Below are positions 8,166 through 17,428 of a DNA stretch of 64,000 bases, piece by piece; the stretch's first letter is position 1; the number at the start of each line of letters is the position of its first letter. A program made the translations under genes and the position numbers. The notes beneath the pieces are model-generated. The model was not told the DNA's origin. It was given only the letters and a program-made list of their open reading frames with translations, and did not search any database. Location: contig JADZDP010000257.1 in the NCBI GenBank assembly GCA_020850995.1, positions 1 to 64,000 of the forward strand. The letters run 5' to 3'. The DNA comes from Deltaproteobacteria bacterium. GTDB taxonomy: Bacteria > Myxococcota > UBA727 > VGSZ01.

Positions 8166-9107
8166 ATGACCGACCCGCGCCCCTGGCTCTCCGTCCTCAT
8201 GCCGGTGTTCAATGGTGCGCACTTCGTGCGTGACGCGGTCGCGTCGATCCCGGCGGAGGCGGCCGGCGTCGAGCTCGTCGTCGCCGACGACGGCTCGACC
8301 GACGACACCGTGGCGCTCATCGAGCGGACCGCCGGGCGCCTGCCGTGCCGGGTGCTCCGGCGTAGCCACGACGGCAACTGGGTGGCCGGCACCAACCAGG
8401 CGCTGCGCGCCGCGCGCGGCCGCTTCGCCTGCGTGCTCCACCAGGACGACGCCTGGCTGCCCGGGCGGCTCCCGGCGATCCGGGCGGCAATCGACGCCAA
8501 CAGCGTGACGCCGCGGCTCGTGACGCACGAGGCGCGCTTCATCGACGTTCGGGGCCTGGACATCGGGCCCTGGCGCTGCCCGCTGCCCACCGGCGCCGCG
8601 CGCCCCGACGAGCTCCTCGAGCGCCTGCTGGTGCAGAACTTCTTCGCGATGCCGAGCCCGACCTTCGAGCGGGACGCCGCGCTCGAGGGCGGTGGCTTCG
8701 ACGAGGGGCTGTGGTTCACGGCCGACTGGGACCTGTGGCTGCGCCTCGGCGCGCGCTTCGGCGCGCACCACCTGGCGCGCCCGCTCGCTGCCTTCCGCGT
8801 GCACCCGCAGTCGCAGACGGTCGCGCGCGCGCGCACCGTTGACGACACGCGGCGCCAGCTCACCGCCGTCCTCGATCGGCACCTCGCGAGCTGGGCTCGG
8901 GCGGGCGCGATCAGGTTGCGCGTGGAGCGCGCGGCGCGCTTCTCCATCGAGGTGAACGCGCGCCTGGCCGCGGCTGCCGTGAGCGGTCGCGCGCCCCTCG
9001 CGCTGGCGGTGCAAACCCTCGCGCTCGGCCCACGCGCCGGGCGGCGCTACCTGCGAGACTCGCGCATCGTCGAGCGGGTGGTGGCGCGGCTGCGCGCACA
9101 GCGGTGA
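8166..9107 (+). CDS. Family 2 glycosyltransferase
   Basis: This 313-residue GT-A protein has classic GT2 motifs: 'LSVLMPVFNG' at the N-terminus, 'VVADDGSTDDT' for the nucleotide-sugar site, 'VLHQDDAWLPG' as the DxD region, and 'FTADWDLWLRLG' near the acceptor or catalytic base. No membrane anchor is evident, so it is probably a cytoplasmic or peripheral enzyme that transfers a sugar to a lipid-linked or surface glycan. It is divergent from the GT-C gene (103-bp gap) and convergent with the GT2 gene ending at 9141. The donor and acceptor cannot be read from the sequence. Confidence 0.88.
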   Translation: MTDPRPWLSVLMPVFNGAHFVRDAVASIPAEAAGVELVVADDGSTDDTVALIERTAGRLPCRVLRRSHDGNWVAGTNQALRAARGRFACVLHQDDAWLPGRLPAIRAAIDANSVTPRLVTHEARFIDVRGLDIGPWRCPLPTGAARPDELLERLLVQNFFAMPSPTFERDAALEGGGFDEGLWFTADWDLWLRLGARFGAHHLARPLAAFRVHPQSQTVARARTVDDTRRQLTAVLDRHLASWARAGAIRLRVERAARFSIEVNARLAAAAVSGRAPLALAVQTLALGPRAGRRYLRDSRIVERVVARLRAQR

Positions 9108-9140
9108 TCGCGGCGCATGAGCAGGTCGTTCTTCAACGAC

Positions 9141-10313
9141 CTACGAGAGGTGACGTCGCAGCGCCGCGTGCAAGAACGAGAAGACACCCAGCTCCGCGCC
9201 GAGGGTCATCAACAAGAGCGCCAGCACCGGGCGGCGCGGCTCATCGAGCGCCCCGAAGCCCGAAGCGATCCACTGCGCGAGGAGGACGCCGTCCGCCACG
9301 AACCCGACGAGGAACAGCGCGACGGCGAGCGCGACGCCGCGGCCGAAGGTCAGGCGGCTCGCGAGCCAGCTCAGGACGCGATTGGGTCGCAGCACGCGGT
9401 CGCGCGCGACGTCGCGTACCAGCAGCGCGCCGAGCGCGCCCTGCAGGCCGATGAGCGTGAGCGCTCCTCCGGCGAACAGGAAGTGGAAGTCGAAGAGCCG
9501 CCCGAATAGCAGCAACGGCCCCGCAGACACCGGCAGCGCCACCGCGAGCCCAACGAGGAACGCGACGATGCCCGGTGCGAACAGCAGCTGATCGGGCGCG
9601 TGCAGGAGCATCAGCTCGAGGTGCCGCCAACCGTCGCGCCACCGACGCAGGTGCGGCGGCCGCCCGCGCCGATCGGGATGGAGCGTCACCGGCACCTCGG
9701 CGATGCGCAGGCCGGCCACCGCCGCCTTGATGAGCATCTCGGACGCGAGCTCCATGCCGTCGCTGCGCAGGTCGAGCGCGAGCAGACGCGTGCGCTCGGC
9801 GCCGCGTAGCCCGCAGTTGACGTCGCGGATGCGCGTGCCGAACAGGCGATTGAGCAGGAAGGTCAACACCGGCGTGCCCAGGTTGCGGTTGAGCCAGGGG
9901 TTCGCCCCCGGCAGGATCGTCCCGGGTGGCAGACGCGTGCCAATCACCAGCTCGGCGCCGTCGCGCAGCACGTCGAGGAAGCGGCCGAGCTCACCGAAGT
10001 CGTAGGTGTCATCCGCGTCACCCATGACGACAAAACGGCCACGCGCTGCACCGAAGCCGCCGCGCAGCGCACTGCCGTAGCCGCGCTCGCTCACCTCGAC
10101 CACGCGCGCGCCCGCGGTACCAGCGATCGCCTGCGACCCGTCGGTAGAGCCGTTGTCGGCGACCACCACCTCGCCGCGCACGCCGAGCGTAGCGAGGGCG
10201 CGCATGGCCTTGTCGATCACGGCGCCGAGCGTGGCCGCCTCGTCCAGACAAGGGATGACGATGGAGACCTCGGGCGCATCTTGTGCCACGGCGGGCGATG
10301 ACTGCGACGGCAC
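9141..10313 (-). CDS. GT2 polyprenyl-phosphate glycosyltransferase with C-terminal membrane helices
   Basis: This 390-residue protein has a GT2 domain ('VSIVIPCLDEA', 'VVADNGSTDGS', DxD-type 'VMGDADDTYDFGE', 'NCGLRGAERTRL') of the dolichol/undecaprenyl-phosphate sugar synthase kind. About four transmembrane helices follow ('FAPGIVAFLVGLAVALPV', 'FAGGALTLIGLQGALGALLV', 'ALAVALFLVGFVADGVLLA', 'PVLALLLMTLGAELGVFSFL'). It likely makes a lipid-linked sugar that feeds a GT-C enzyme such as the one at 6371-8062. The start is uncertain: GTG 10313 is the best fit just upstream of the domain, while the frame to 10550 is non-coding in character. Confidence 0.85.
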   Translation of the reverse strand: MPSQSSPAVAQDAPEVSIVIPCLDEAATLGAVIDKAMRALATLGVRGEVVVADNGSTDGSQAIAGTAGARVVEVSERGYGSALRGGFGAARGRFVVMGDADDTYDFGELGRFLDVLRDGAELVIGTRLPPGTILPGANPWLNRNLGTPVLTFLLNRLFGTRIRDVNCGLRGAERTRLLALDLRSDGMELASEMLIKAAVAGLRIAEVPVTLHPDRRGRPPHLRRWRDGWRHLELMLLHAPDQLLFAPGIVAFLVGLAVALPVSAGPLLLFGRLFDFHFLFAGGALTLIGLQGALGALLVRDVARDRVLRPNRVLSWLASRLTFGRGVALAVALFLVGFVADGVLLAQWIASGFGALDEPRRPVLALLLMTLGAELGVFSFLHAALRRHLS

Positions 10314-10550
10314 CGCGCCCAGGCTAATACTGTGGACACGAGGCGCGCCAGTTGCCCAGCGTCGGGCGCTGCCGTGATGCTCTCGGTAGGGGCCGCTGCT
10401 CGAAGCGAGGAGCGGTCGACGGAGGTCGAGGCCGGCGGTGACGTCGGGGCCGAGCAAGGGCGCCATGCGCGCAGCGGGCCCCAGTCTCGCGCGGGTCGGT
10501 GGGGGCACTGGCTGCCGAGCGACCGCACGCTGCGTGCAGCGCGCGGGCAA

Positions 10551-11264
10551 TCACGCTGCGAGGCCGAGGGCGCGCGACAGGTCGGCCCGCCGCCACGGCT
10601 TCGCGATCACCTGCTGCGCGAGCCCCGTGAGCTCAGCATGCGCAAGGTCGACGGTCGACAAGCGACCCGACACCAGCACGCGCCGCATGGCGGGGTGCTC
10701 CCGCTCGATGTGGCGCAAGAGCTCGAGCCCGTCGTCGCAGTCGAGGTGGGCGTCGATGATGGCCACGTCGATCCGAAGGCCGGTCTCCGCCAGTCGCGCG
10801 CGCGCGTCTGCGTGGCCGCCGGCCTCGCGCGCCGTGGCGCCGAGCGCACGCAGCTCCCGCGCCAACGACGAGCGCACCACCTCCTCGTCGTCGACCACCA
10901 GCACCTGCACGGCGCTGCGCGTGGCCGTGAGCGCGCGCAGCGCGGCCGCCTGCACCAGGTCCTCTACCGAGGGCGGCAGGTCGGCGAACGCGACGGCGAT
11001 ATGGTGGGTGCCGTCGCACCCCGGGTGTCGCCGTACCACGCTGCCGCTGATGTACACGGCGCGCCGCGGCGAGAGCTGGAGGCGCAGCCGCACCGGTCCG
11101 TCGCCCGCGAGCTCGCGGGGCGCGCTCAAGAGCGCCCCGCCGGCGGAGATGTTCTCGACCGCGCAGGCGAGCGGTCGCCCGCAGCTTGGGGTGATCACGG
11201 CAGAGAGCCTGGTGGGGGTGCGCCCATGGCGCCGACGATCGGGGCTGAGCTTGGCGTCGACCAT
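10551..11264 (-). CDS. PilZ domain fused to response-regulator receiver
   Basis: This is a 237-residue two-domain protein. Residues 10-110 form a PilZ domain with the c-di-GMP motif RRRHGR (residues 10-15) and 'ENISAGG' (37-43, the [D/N]xSxxG motif). Residues about 115-235 form a receiver: 'VLVVDDEEVV' acidic pocket, 'VAIIDAHLDCDDG' with the likely phospho-Asp, and 'VIAKPW' with the conserved Lys. PilZ-REC fusions are typical of gliding deltaproteobacteria and link second-messenger sensing to phosphorelay. The partner kinase is not obvious nearby. ATG 11264 was chosen because PilZ begins there; the upstream 20 residues of the frame are Arg/Ala-rich. Confidence 0.85.
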   Translation of the reverse strand: MVDAKLSPDRRRHGRTPTRLSAVITPSCGRPLACAVENISAGGALLSAPRELAGDGPVRLRLQLSPRRAVYISGSVVRRHPGCDGTHHIAVAFADLPPSVEDLVQAAALRALTATRSAVQVLVVDDEEVVRSSLARELRALGATAREAGGHADARARLAETGLRIDVAIIDAHLDCDDGLELLRHIEREHPAMRRVLVSGRLSTVDLAHAELTGLAQQVIAKPWRRADLSRALGLAA

Positions 11265-11346
11265 GCGGGCAATTCGGCGGCGGCGCGCCCATCCTTGAGC
11301 TGATCCGCCTGCCGCGCAGCGCACCGGCCCTGGCAGCGCGCCGCGC

Positions 11347-13260
11347 TCAGATCAGCCGCAGCGTCGTCGCCATGGCAACGCCCTTCTGTTGCGAGGGCTT
11401 GGCGCCGCTCGGGAACAAGAGCGGGAACAGACGATCGATGGCGGCCTCGGTCTCTTTCTGTTCAGGCGTCTGCCACAGGGCCGGGTCCTGGAGGTCTGGC
11501 AGCTCGTGGAAGCGTGGCGAGCCGTTGAGCTGCGCGCTGCCCGACAGGCCTTGCGCCCAGGTGCGTTGATCGCCCTCGGTGCGAAACGAGCGCAGCGAGG
11601 TGGGCCGCGGCGTCGAGGGCGAGCTGCGACCGGGTGCGTTGATGTACTGGTGGTCGATCTCCATCTCCACCATGTACTTGCGCGCCTCTTGGCCGGTCAC
11701 CGGGTGCTTCACCACCACGAAGTCGATGGAGACGTCGATCTCGAGGCCGCCTTGGTGCTTGAGCGTGAAGCGATGCCGCTCCTGGTCCATGGTGAACGCC
11801 ACGTGCTGCCCGGTGGCGCCGTTGGGCATGAGCTGGCGCAGCGCCTCGCCCGCCGGGTTGTAGGCGGAGCGATCCGTGCGCAGCCACCCTTCCAGCGCGG
11901 CGCGGTCGACGTTCTTCGACGCCAAGGTGTAGCCGTACTCGATGCGCTTGCGGATGAGCGCGCTCGGCCGACCACGCGCGCCAGGCTGCACGTCACCGAG
12001 CAAGACGCCGGGACCAGGCTTGAGGTTGAACACGCCCTCGGCGATCTGGTTCGATCGAATGCGCTGGATGATCGATGCGCGCAGCTCATCGGAGGTGCCG
12101 GAGTACTTGTCCTCGAGCGGCAGGGGGTCGCCCATGGTGCAGCCCTGCAAGAGGCGCGCGAGCTGGTCCGCCTCTGTCTGCGTCTTGGCGAGGCCCACGC
12201 GCAAGAGGTGCTGCGGGTCGGTGTAGCGCGTCATGCGCGCCGAGGGTTTGGGTCGGCGCGTCGACGGGTCGGTCTGCCACCAGTGCGTCACCGGCGCGAT
12301 GCTCCAGCCGGCGCCGAGCGCGCCCTGCGCGACGGAGGGATCGTTGGCGATCTGGTAGAGCCGGGCGATGGCGAACTCGAGCTCCTCGGCGGCACCGAGC
12401 TCACCCTTGAGCTCGGTCTCGAGCCGCGAGCTCACCTTCACCTCGCTGCCGAAGAGGCCCGCCGGCGCCGACGTGCGCACGCTCGGCGGCATCTTGTGCT
12501 CGATGTCGAGCGGGAGGTTGGCGCCGCCGGTGCCGCTCGGTCGCTGCGTGGCGTTGACGCGCGCGCCGAGGATCGAGGTGGTGGCGGGTGGCGCGGGCAC
12601 CTCGAACACACCGGCGCGGTTATAGCCGCCCCACTGATGGCCGTTCGACCACGACGCTGCCACCGCGAGGTTGGCGCCGGGCGCGAGCTTCAGCGCAGGG
12701 TTGTACGACTGCAGCAGCTTGTTGACGTCGTCGTAGGCGATGCGGAAGGTGTGCTCGCCTTCGAACGCCGACTTGTTGTTGCAGGGCTCTTGGTTCTTCA
12801 AGACGGCGAGGTTGATGATGCCTTCACTGGCGCCGTCTTGCACGCGGCACTGCAACACCAGGGTCATCTTGTCGTCGTTGAGCTGCCGTGTCCGGTTGTA
12901 GTCGTTCGAGTGGCGCGTCTTGACGGTGAGCAGGAAGCTGTTGGCGTCGCAGGGCGCCGACTCGACGTCGATGCGGCCACGGGTGTACGCACCCGTCTGC
13001 GTGGCCGTGCCCGCGCTGGTCGCGCCGGTGTTGGTGGTGCCTGCCTGCGGCACCGTGTTCGACGCGTCGAAGCTCACCGAGCCCATACCCTGGATCGGCT
13101 GCAGCGGCAGCGCGACGCGCCCGGCGCCGGACGGGATTGGCGACGCGGTGCTCCCGGCGCCAGTGCTCCCAGCGGTGCTCGACGAGGCGGCGCCCGTGGG
13201 GGTGGTGGCCGTCGTGCTGGGCGTGGGCGGCGTGTAAGGGTTGGTACCGACGACGGGCAT
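11347..13260 (-). CDS. Large hypothetical protein with Thr/Ser/Pro-rich N-terminus
   Basis: This is a 637-residue protein of unknown function. The first ~90 residues are low-complexity (Thr, Ser, Ala, Gly, Pro) with no signal peptide. The middle includes beta-rich segments ('NSFLLTVKTRHSNDYN', 'KMTLVLQCRVQD', 'ANLAVAASWSNGHQW'). The C-terminal half has 'ALIRKRIEYGYTLASKN', 'RHRFTLKHQGGLEIDVS' and 'EARKYMVEMEIDHQY', alternating charged strands that faintly recall CYTH/VTC-type beta barrels; this is speculative. ATG 13260 starts the sensible sequence; the preceding 92 residues of frame are not coding-like. The Ser/Thr kinase gene upstream runs the same way. Confidence 0.65.
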   Translation of the reverse strand: MPVVGTNPYTPPTPSTTATTPTGAASSSTAGSTGAGSTASPIPSGAGRVALPLQPIQGMGSVSFDASNTVPQAGTTNTGATSAGTATQTGAYTRGRIDVESAPCDANSFLLTVKTRHSNDYNRTRQLNDDKMTLVLQCRVQDGASEGIINLAVLKNQEPCNNKSAFEGEHTFRIAYDDVNKLLQSYNPALKLAPGANLAVAASWSNGHQWGGYNRAGVFEVPAPPATTSILGARVNATQRPSGTGGANLPLDIEHKMPPSVRTSAPAGLFGSEVKVSSRLETELKGELGAAEELEFAIARLYQIANDPSVAQGALGAGWSIAPVTHWWQTDPSTRRPKPSARMTRYTDPQHLLRVGLAKTQTEADQLARLLQGCTMGDPLPLEDKYSGTSDELRASIIQRIRSNQIAEGVFNLKPGPGVLLGDVQPGARGRPSALIRKRIEYGYTLASKNVDRAALEGWLRTDRSAYNPAGEALRQLMPNGATGQHVAFTMDQERHRFTLKHQGGLEIDVSIDFVVVKHPVTGQEARKYMVEMEIDHQYINAPGRSSPSTPRPTSLRSFRTEGDQRTWAQGLSGSAQLNGSPRFHELPDLQDPALWQTPEQKETEAAIDRLFPLLFPSGAKPSQQKGVAMATTLRLI

Positions 13261-13622
13261 GACGTACCTGCATGCACCGCCGACCGAGGTCGCGCGGCGC
13301 GGGTGAAACGGTGGGCGCTTGTTCTTCCTGGCCCTGCCCGCGGCACCGCCAAGGGCAACAGACCGAAGAGACAATTGCGTTATCGGACCCAGGTGGGAGC
13401 GGTTGCCACATGTCCAGCACCGGGCCTTCGTCGGTCGCTTGCCCGATGCCGCCCTCCGGCACCGGCGTCGCGCGGCTCTTGTCGTCGACAACTTGGCTCC
13501 GGCGGTCGTGGCGCGCAGGGCTTGGGCGTGCGCCACGGGCGCTCGAGCTTGTGCCTGCGCTCACGAAGCGAGGTGCCAGGCAGCACTGAGGATCCGCGCT
13601 CGATCCCGTGCCGGCCAGGCGC

Positions 13623-14900
13623 TCAGGAGTCCTCGAGCAGCCAAGCCAGCGCCTCTTGCTCGTCGAGGAAGCTGCGGCCGCTCACCCCGGCGCGCTCACG
13701 GATGCGCGCGAGCTGCTCGACGCCCGCGTGTGTGGCCGCGAGCACGCCCGCGCGACGCCAGCCCTGGTAGAGCCGCGGCACCTCCTCGGCGACGATCTTC
13801 TCGAAGCGGGGGTCGGTTCGCATGGGCGCGGCGCGCACGTCGAGCAGAAACGAGAGCGCACCGCGGTGGTCGAGCGGAAACGCCGAGTGCAAGAGCGCGT
13901 AGCTCTCGCCGATATCGGCGGCGGCCGCATAGGGGACACTGGTGCGCACCAAGCGTACGAGCGTCGTGCCCGCCTTGTGTTCGAGGCGCACGTGGTCGGT
14001 GACCATCAGCTCCGGCGCAGGTTCGGCAAGCGTGTCGTTATCGTCGACGTCGTGACCCTCGGCGAGCGCGCGCAGCTCATCGACGAGCGCGCGCGCCGAG
14101 CGTGGCCGTCGCGCGGGGTCGCGGGATGCCAGGCGCATCACCAAACGTGACACGGCAGGCGGGACGTCGCGTTCGCGCTCGTGTGGCGGGCGCGGGTCCT
14201 CGCCTGCTTGGCGGGCCGCCAGCGCCAGCGGGTTGGCCGCCACGAAGGGCGGTGCTCCCACCAGCGCCTCGTAGAGCACCATCCCCAGGCTATAGAGGTC
14301 GGCGCGCGCGTCGAAGGGCAAGCCGCCCATCGCGACCTCGGGCGCGATGTAGCCGGCCGTACCCACCACGAAGCCGGTGGCGGTCATGGTGGCGCTGGCG
14401 TCGAGCGAGCGAGCGATGCCGAAATCGAGGAGCACCGCGCGCTGACTGCCGTCGGTGTTGGCGCACAGCACGATGTTCGCCGGCTTCACGTCGCGGTGCA
14501 CGATGCCGACGGCATGCGCCTCGGCGAGCCCAAGCGCGACGTCGAGCGCCATGCCCACGGCCTCGGACCACGCCAAGGGCGTGCCCTCCTCCAAGGCCTC
14601 GCGCAGCGTGATGCCGTCGAGCAGCTCCATGGCGAGGAACAGGTTCCCGTCGTCCTCGCCGTGCGCCAGCACGCGCACCACGTGCGGGCTTTGGAGCTTC
14701 GCGGTGAGCTCGGCCTCGCGCCTGAAGCGCTCCACCATCGACGGGTCGCTGGCGTCGGGGCGTATCAGCTTCACGGCAACACGGGCGCCGGTCTGCGCGT
14801 CGTTGGCCTCGAACACGAGCCCCATGCCGCCCTTGCCGATGGGCGCGCCCAGCTGGAATCTGCTGCCGACGATGGCGCCCGGCTCGAGCAGGCGCTTCAT
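13623..14900 (-). CDS. Serine/threonine protein kinase with C-terminal STAS-like domain
   Basis: This is a 425-residue cytoplasmic Hanks-type kinase. It has a Gly-rich loop 'IGKGGMGLVFEA' (21-32), ATP Lys44 ('VAVKLI'), catalytic loop HRDVKPAN (135-142), DFG at 159-161 and the 'APEV' segment. Catalysis therefore looks intact. There is no transmembrane helix. After a short acidic spacer ('HDVDDNDTLAEP'), residues about 300-425 form a separate alpha/beta domain ('AGTTLVRLVRTSVPY', 'GALSFLLDVRAAPMRTDP', 'RRAGVLAATHAGVEQLARI') reminiscent of STAS/SpoIIAA-like folds. Substrate and ligand are unknown. Such eukaryotic-type kinases are abundant in myxobacteria. Confidence 0.9.
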   Translation of the reverse strand: MKRLLEPGAIVGSRFQLGAPIGKGGMGLVFEANDAQTGARVAVKLIRPDASDPSMVERFRREAELTAKLQSPHVVRVLAHGEDDGNLFLAMELLDGITLREALEEGTPLAWSEAVGMALDVALGLAEAHAVGIVHRDVKPANIVLCANTDGSQRAVLLDFGIARSLDASATMTATGFVVGTAGYIAPEVAMGGLPFDARADLYSLGMVLYEALVGAPPFVAANPLALAARQAGEDPRPPHERERDVPPAVSRLVMRLASRDPARRPRSARALVDELRALAEGHDVDDNDTLAEPAPELMVTDHVRLEHKAGTTLVRLVRTSVPYAAAADIGESYALLHSAFPLDHRGALSFLLDVRAAPMRTDPRFEKIVAEEVPRLYQGWRRAGVLAATHAGVEQLARIRERAGVSGRSFLDEQEALAWLLEDS

Positions 14901-15079
14901 GGCGAGGGGCCCATCGCGTCAGCAGAGCACGGGAGCACCACCGTGTGCCAGCATGTCCGCGTAGCGGGGAGCGTGGCGAGGTTCGCGCCGGGTTGCCGCC
15001 GCTACGCCGACGCGGCGAGGAGCGGGTCGCGGCGGCTCCGGTGCGCCACCTCGACGATCGCGCCGGTCCGTCCCCAGCC

Positions 15080-15478
15080 TCACAGCGTCAGAAGGACGCC
15101 AACCACCAGGGCCAGAGCCGGTGGGACGGCGGCGCCGGCGCCGAGGCCCGCGAGCCACATTGCCTTTCGCGAGTGCCAGCGCAGCGCGCGCGCGCTCAGC
15201 GCTCCTGCGGCCACGCCGATCGGCGACAGCAAGATCCCAGCGGCGATCCCCGCCACGATGAAGAGCCCTGCGTATTCGTCGTGGCCGGTGGCCTGCGTGT
15301 ATGCCGCGATCCCAAGTGCTGTCGGCAGCAGGAATGCGAGGGCGCCCGCGACGAGCGCCACCGGGAAGAACGACAGGGGGCCTACGCCGGGGGCGCGCTC
15401 CCGCGACGCCTGCCGTAGGTGCAGTGGCGCCGCGGAGCTCGCGAGCGCGGTGGCATTCGACCGGCGGGGGCGGGGCAT
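15080..15478 (-). CDS. Small membrane protein (3 predicted helices)
   Basis: This is a 132-residue hydrophobic protein. After a polar ~35-residue leader come three membrane segments: 'FFPVALVAGALAFLLPTALG', 'LFIVAGIAAGILLSPIGVAA' and 'GAGAAVPPALALVVGVLLTL'. No family is recognised. It runs in the same direction as the small membrane gene at 15543-15770, about 64 bases downstream of it, so the two may form a unit. The true start might lie within the polar leader. Confidence 0.6.
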   Translation of the reverse strand: MPRPRRSNATALASSAAPLHLRQASRERAPGVGPLSFFPVALVAGALAFLLPTALGIAAYTQATGHDEYAGLFIVAGIAAGILLSPIGVAAGALSARALRWHSRKAMWLAGLGAGAAVPPALALVVGVLLTL

Positions 15479-15542
15479 CGACTGCGGAACACGGCGCGCG
15501 CCCGATCGCTTCCGCCCGCGGCGCGCGCGCGTGTGCGCGGTG

Positions 15543-15770
15543 TCACCCCTCGGCGTTCGCTCCAGGATGACGACGAGCGTGCGCCGCGCCCAGGCGGTAG
15601 CCGCCCCAGCCGCCCAGGGCGGCGCCGCCGGGGAGCGTCACCATCCACAGGAACAGCACGTCCTCGTAGGAGCCGCTGCCCAGCTCGAGCGCGGCGAGGA
15701 CCAGCACGGGGCCAAAGAGGCCGAGCGCGAGGCCCGCGGCGACGCCAACCAAGGCAAGAACCCAGCGCAT
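15543..15770 (-). CDS. Small membrane protein (2 predicted helices)
   Basis: This is a 75-residue protein starting MRWVLALVGV with two hydrophobic segments ('VLALVGVAAGLALGLFGPVL' and 'LFLWMVTLPGGAALGGWGGY') and a short charged tail. It lies just downstream of the GcvT-like gene on the same strand (30-base gap) and may be transcribed with that operon. Function unknown. Confidence 0.6.
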   Translation of the reverse strand: MRWVLALVGVAAGLALGLFGPVLVLAALELGSGSYEDVLFLWMVTLPGGAALGGWGGYRLGAAHARRHPGANAEG

Positions 15771-15800
15771 CGTGTACCGAGCATACCGCGGCCGAGCAGC

Positions 15801-16955
15801 TCAGCCGAGCTCGGGGCGCAGCGCCTGGCGAGGGGCCGTGCCACCACGACGCTCGCGAAAGGGCAGGCGCTGGAGTGTCCCCTCGGTGTGCCCCACCTGC
15901 ACCGGCTCCGCGCGGCCAAGCTCGAGGGCGTCGACGTGCACGAGGCACAGCGTCTCGGCGGACGCCGGTGCGTACGCGCTCGACGTCACCACGCCGATGT
16001 CGCGGGCGTCACGCTGCACCATGGTGCCGCGAGCGATGGCCTGCTCGCCGCCGAACCGCAGGCCGGCGAAGCGGCGCGTGGTCGACGGCGCCGCCTTGGC
16101 GCGCATGAGCGCAGCGCTTCCGACGTAGTCGGCCGTCTTGTCGCGCACCATCCAGCCGAGGTCCGCCTCCCACAGCGACGACGCTATCGCGAGGTCGACG
16201 GGGTAGAGGGTGAAGCCGGCTTCGATGCGCAGCAGGTCGAGGCACCGATACGCGTAGGGCACGAGGCCTTCCGGCGCGCCCACCTGCAGCAGCGAACGCC
16301 ACAGCGCGACGACGTCGTTGCTGGCGCAGAATAGCTCGAAGCCGAGCTCGCCGGTGAAACCGCTGCGCGTTACCAGCAACGACGCCGCGCCGAGCGTTAC
16401 CCGTCGGTGCGCCAGGAAGGGCAGCTCCTCGAGCGCGGCCTCGGGCGGCGCGAGCGCCGCGAGCACGGGCAGGCTCCTTGGTCCCTGCAACGACAGCACG
16501 TGAAGATCGTCGAGGGCGTCGATGGTGACGTTGGCGACCTCGCCCGCCTCGACGAGCTTGTGGAGCTGCGCGCGGGTGGTGCCGCAGCCGTGGGAGATCC
16601 AGAAGGCATCGGCGCGAAGACGGAGGATCATCGCCTCGTCGACGATCCTGCCGAAGCGGCTGAGCACCACGCTGAAGCGCATCGTGCTGATGGGCATGTC
16701 GGCGATGCGTCGAGGGAGCAGTCGTTCGAGACAGTCCACGGCGCCTGGCCCGGCGACGGAGAGCACCTGGAGCTGCGACACGTCGGCCAGGCCGGCGCGC
16801 TCGCGCACCGCGCGCTGCTCCTCGGCCAACGACGTGCGGTAGCTCCACGGCAGCGCCATGCCTGCCCAGGAGTATGCCGTCATGTCGGCGCCGAGCGCGC
16901 GATGCTCGTCGAACAGCGCGGTTCGACGAGGAGCTTCTGTCCTGGTGTCGTTCAC
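15801..16955 (-). CDS. GcvT-like (aminomethyltransferase-family) folate protein
   Basis: This 384-residue protein has the full T-protein fold order: 'RRTALFDEHRALGADM' and 'EEQRAVRERAGLADVSQLQVL' at the N-terminus, 'VDCLERLLPRRIADM', 'FGRIVDEAMILRL' (the usual Asp-Asp pair of this segment reads Asp-Glu), 'LQGPRSLPVL', 'RSGFTGELGFELF', and a C-terminal barrel ('GLRFGGEQAIARG', 'GVVTSSAYAP'). Relatives use tetrahydrofolate to accept or donate one-carbon units. It is not beside glycine-cleavage H or P genes. Instead it is the last member of an operon with an acyl carrier protein, a GNAT enzyme, an amidohydrolase and two ligases, so a specialised one-carbon or demethylation step is inferred. The start is GTG 16955, 20 bases after the GNAT stop. 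Confidence 0.85.
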   Translation of the reverse strand: MNDTRTEAPRRTALFDEHRALGADMTAYSWAGMALPWSYRTSLAEEQRAVRERAGLADVSQLQVLSVAGPGAVDCLERLLPRRIADMPISTMRFSVVLSRFGRIVDEAMILRLRADAFWISHGCGTTRAQLHKLVEAGEVANVTIDALDDLHVLSLQGPRSLPVLAALAPPEAALEELPFLAHRRVTLGAASLLVTRSGFTGELGFELFCASNDVVALWRSLLQVGAPEGLVPYAYRCLDLLRIEAGFTLYPVDLAIASSLWEADLGWMVRDKTADYVGSAALMRAKAAPSTTRRFAGLRFGGEQAIARGTMVQRDARDIGVVTSSAYAPASAETLCLVHVDALELGRAEPVQVGHTEGTLQRLPFRERRGGTAPRQALRPELG

Positions 16956-16974
16956 GTCGCGTGCGCCACGTTGG

Positions 16975-17400
16975 TCAGAGTGCCTTCTTGAAGTGGTAAA
17001 AGACGATGTCCATGCGCTCGCGCAGGTAGAAGCGGTGCGCGGCATGACGCTGGACGCCCGAGTCGAGGTGCATCGCCACGCAGCCGCGCTCCTTGCCGTA
17101 CCGACCCATCCACTCCAACAGCGTGGCGCCGTGGCCGTGGGAGCGCTGGGTTTCGTCCGACACCAGGTCGTCCACGTAGACGTAGTCGCCCCACGCGAGC
17201 GAGGTGCCGAGGCGGAAGCCGCCCACCGCGCGCACCTCGCCGTCGTCGTACAGCGCCACGACGTGGTAGTGCTCGCCCTGTTGCTGACGCTTGACCTGTG
17301 CGACGTACTGCTCTTCGTTCAGGTGCGGTCGCAGCTGCGCCATCACGCGGTGGGTCTTGCGCAGCTCGGCGTCGGTCTCGACGATCTTGATGTCGATCAT
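16975..17400 (-). CDS. GNAT-family N-acetyltransferase
   Basis: This is a 141-residue single-domain acetyltransferase. Strand beta-4 'YVYVDDLVSDETQRSHGHGATLLEWM' contains the acetyl-CoA motif (Q-R-S-H-G-H-G-A). It is followed by 'GCVAMHLDSGVQRHAAHRFYLRERM', typical of GNAT C-termini. A good ribosome site (GGAGA, about 6 bases before ATG 17400) fixes the start. It lies between the acyl carrier protein and the GcvT-like gene in the same operon and probably N-acylates a pathway intermediate; the substrate is unknown. Confidence 0.88.
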   Translation of the reverse strand: MIDIKIVETDAELRKTHRVMAQLRPHLNEEQYVAQVKRQQQGEHYHVVALYDDGEVRAVGGFRLGTSLAWGDYVYVDDLVSDETQRSHGHGATLLEWMGRYGKERGCVAMHLDSGVQRHAAHRFYLRERMDIVFYHFKKAL

Positions 17401-17428
17401 TCGTTCTCCAATGGTTGGCGGACGCGCG

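Noticed and set aside
11389..13770. Long plus-strand open frame opposite the 637-residue protein
   Set aside because: Arg/Gly/Ala-rich with no motif; the minus-strand frame has normal composition and a sensible start.
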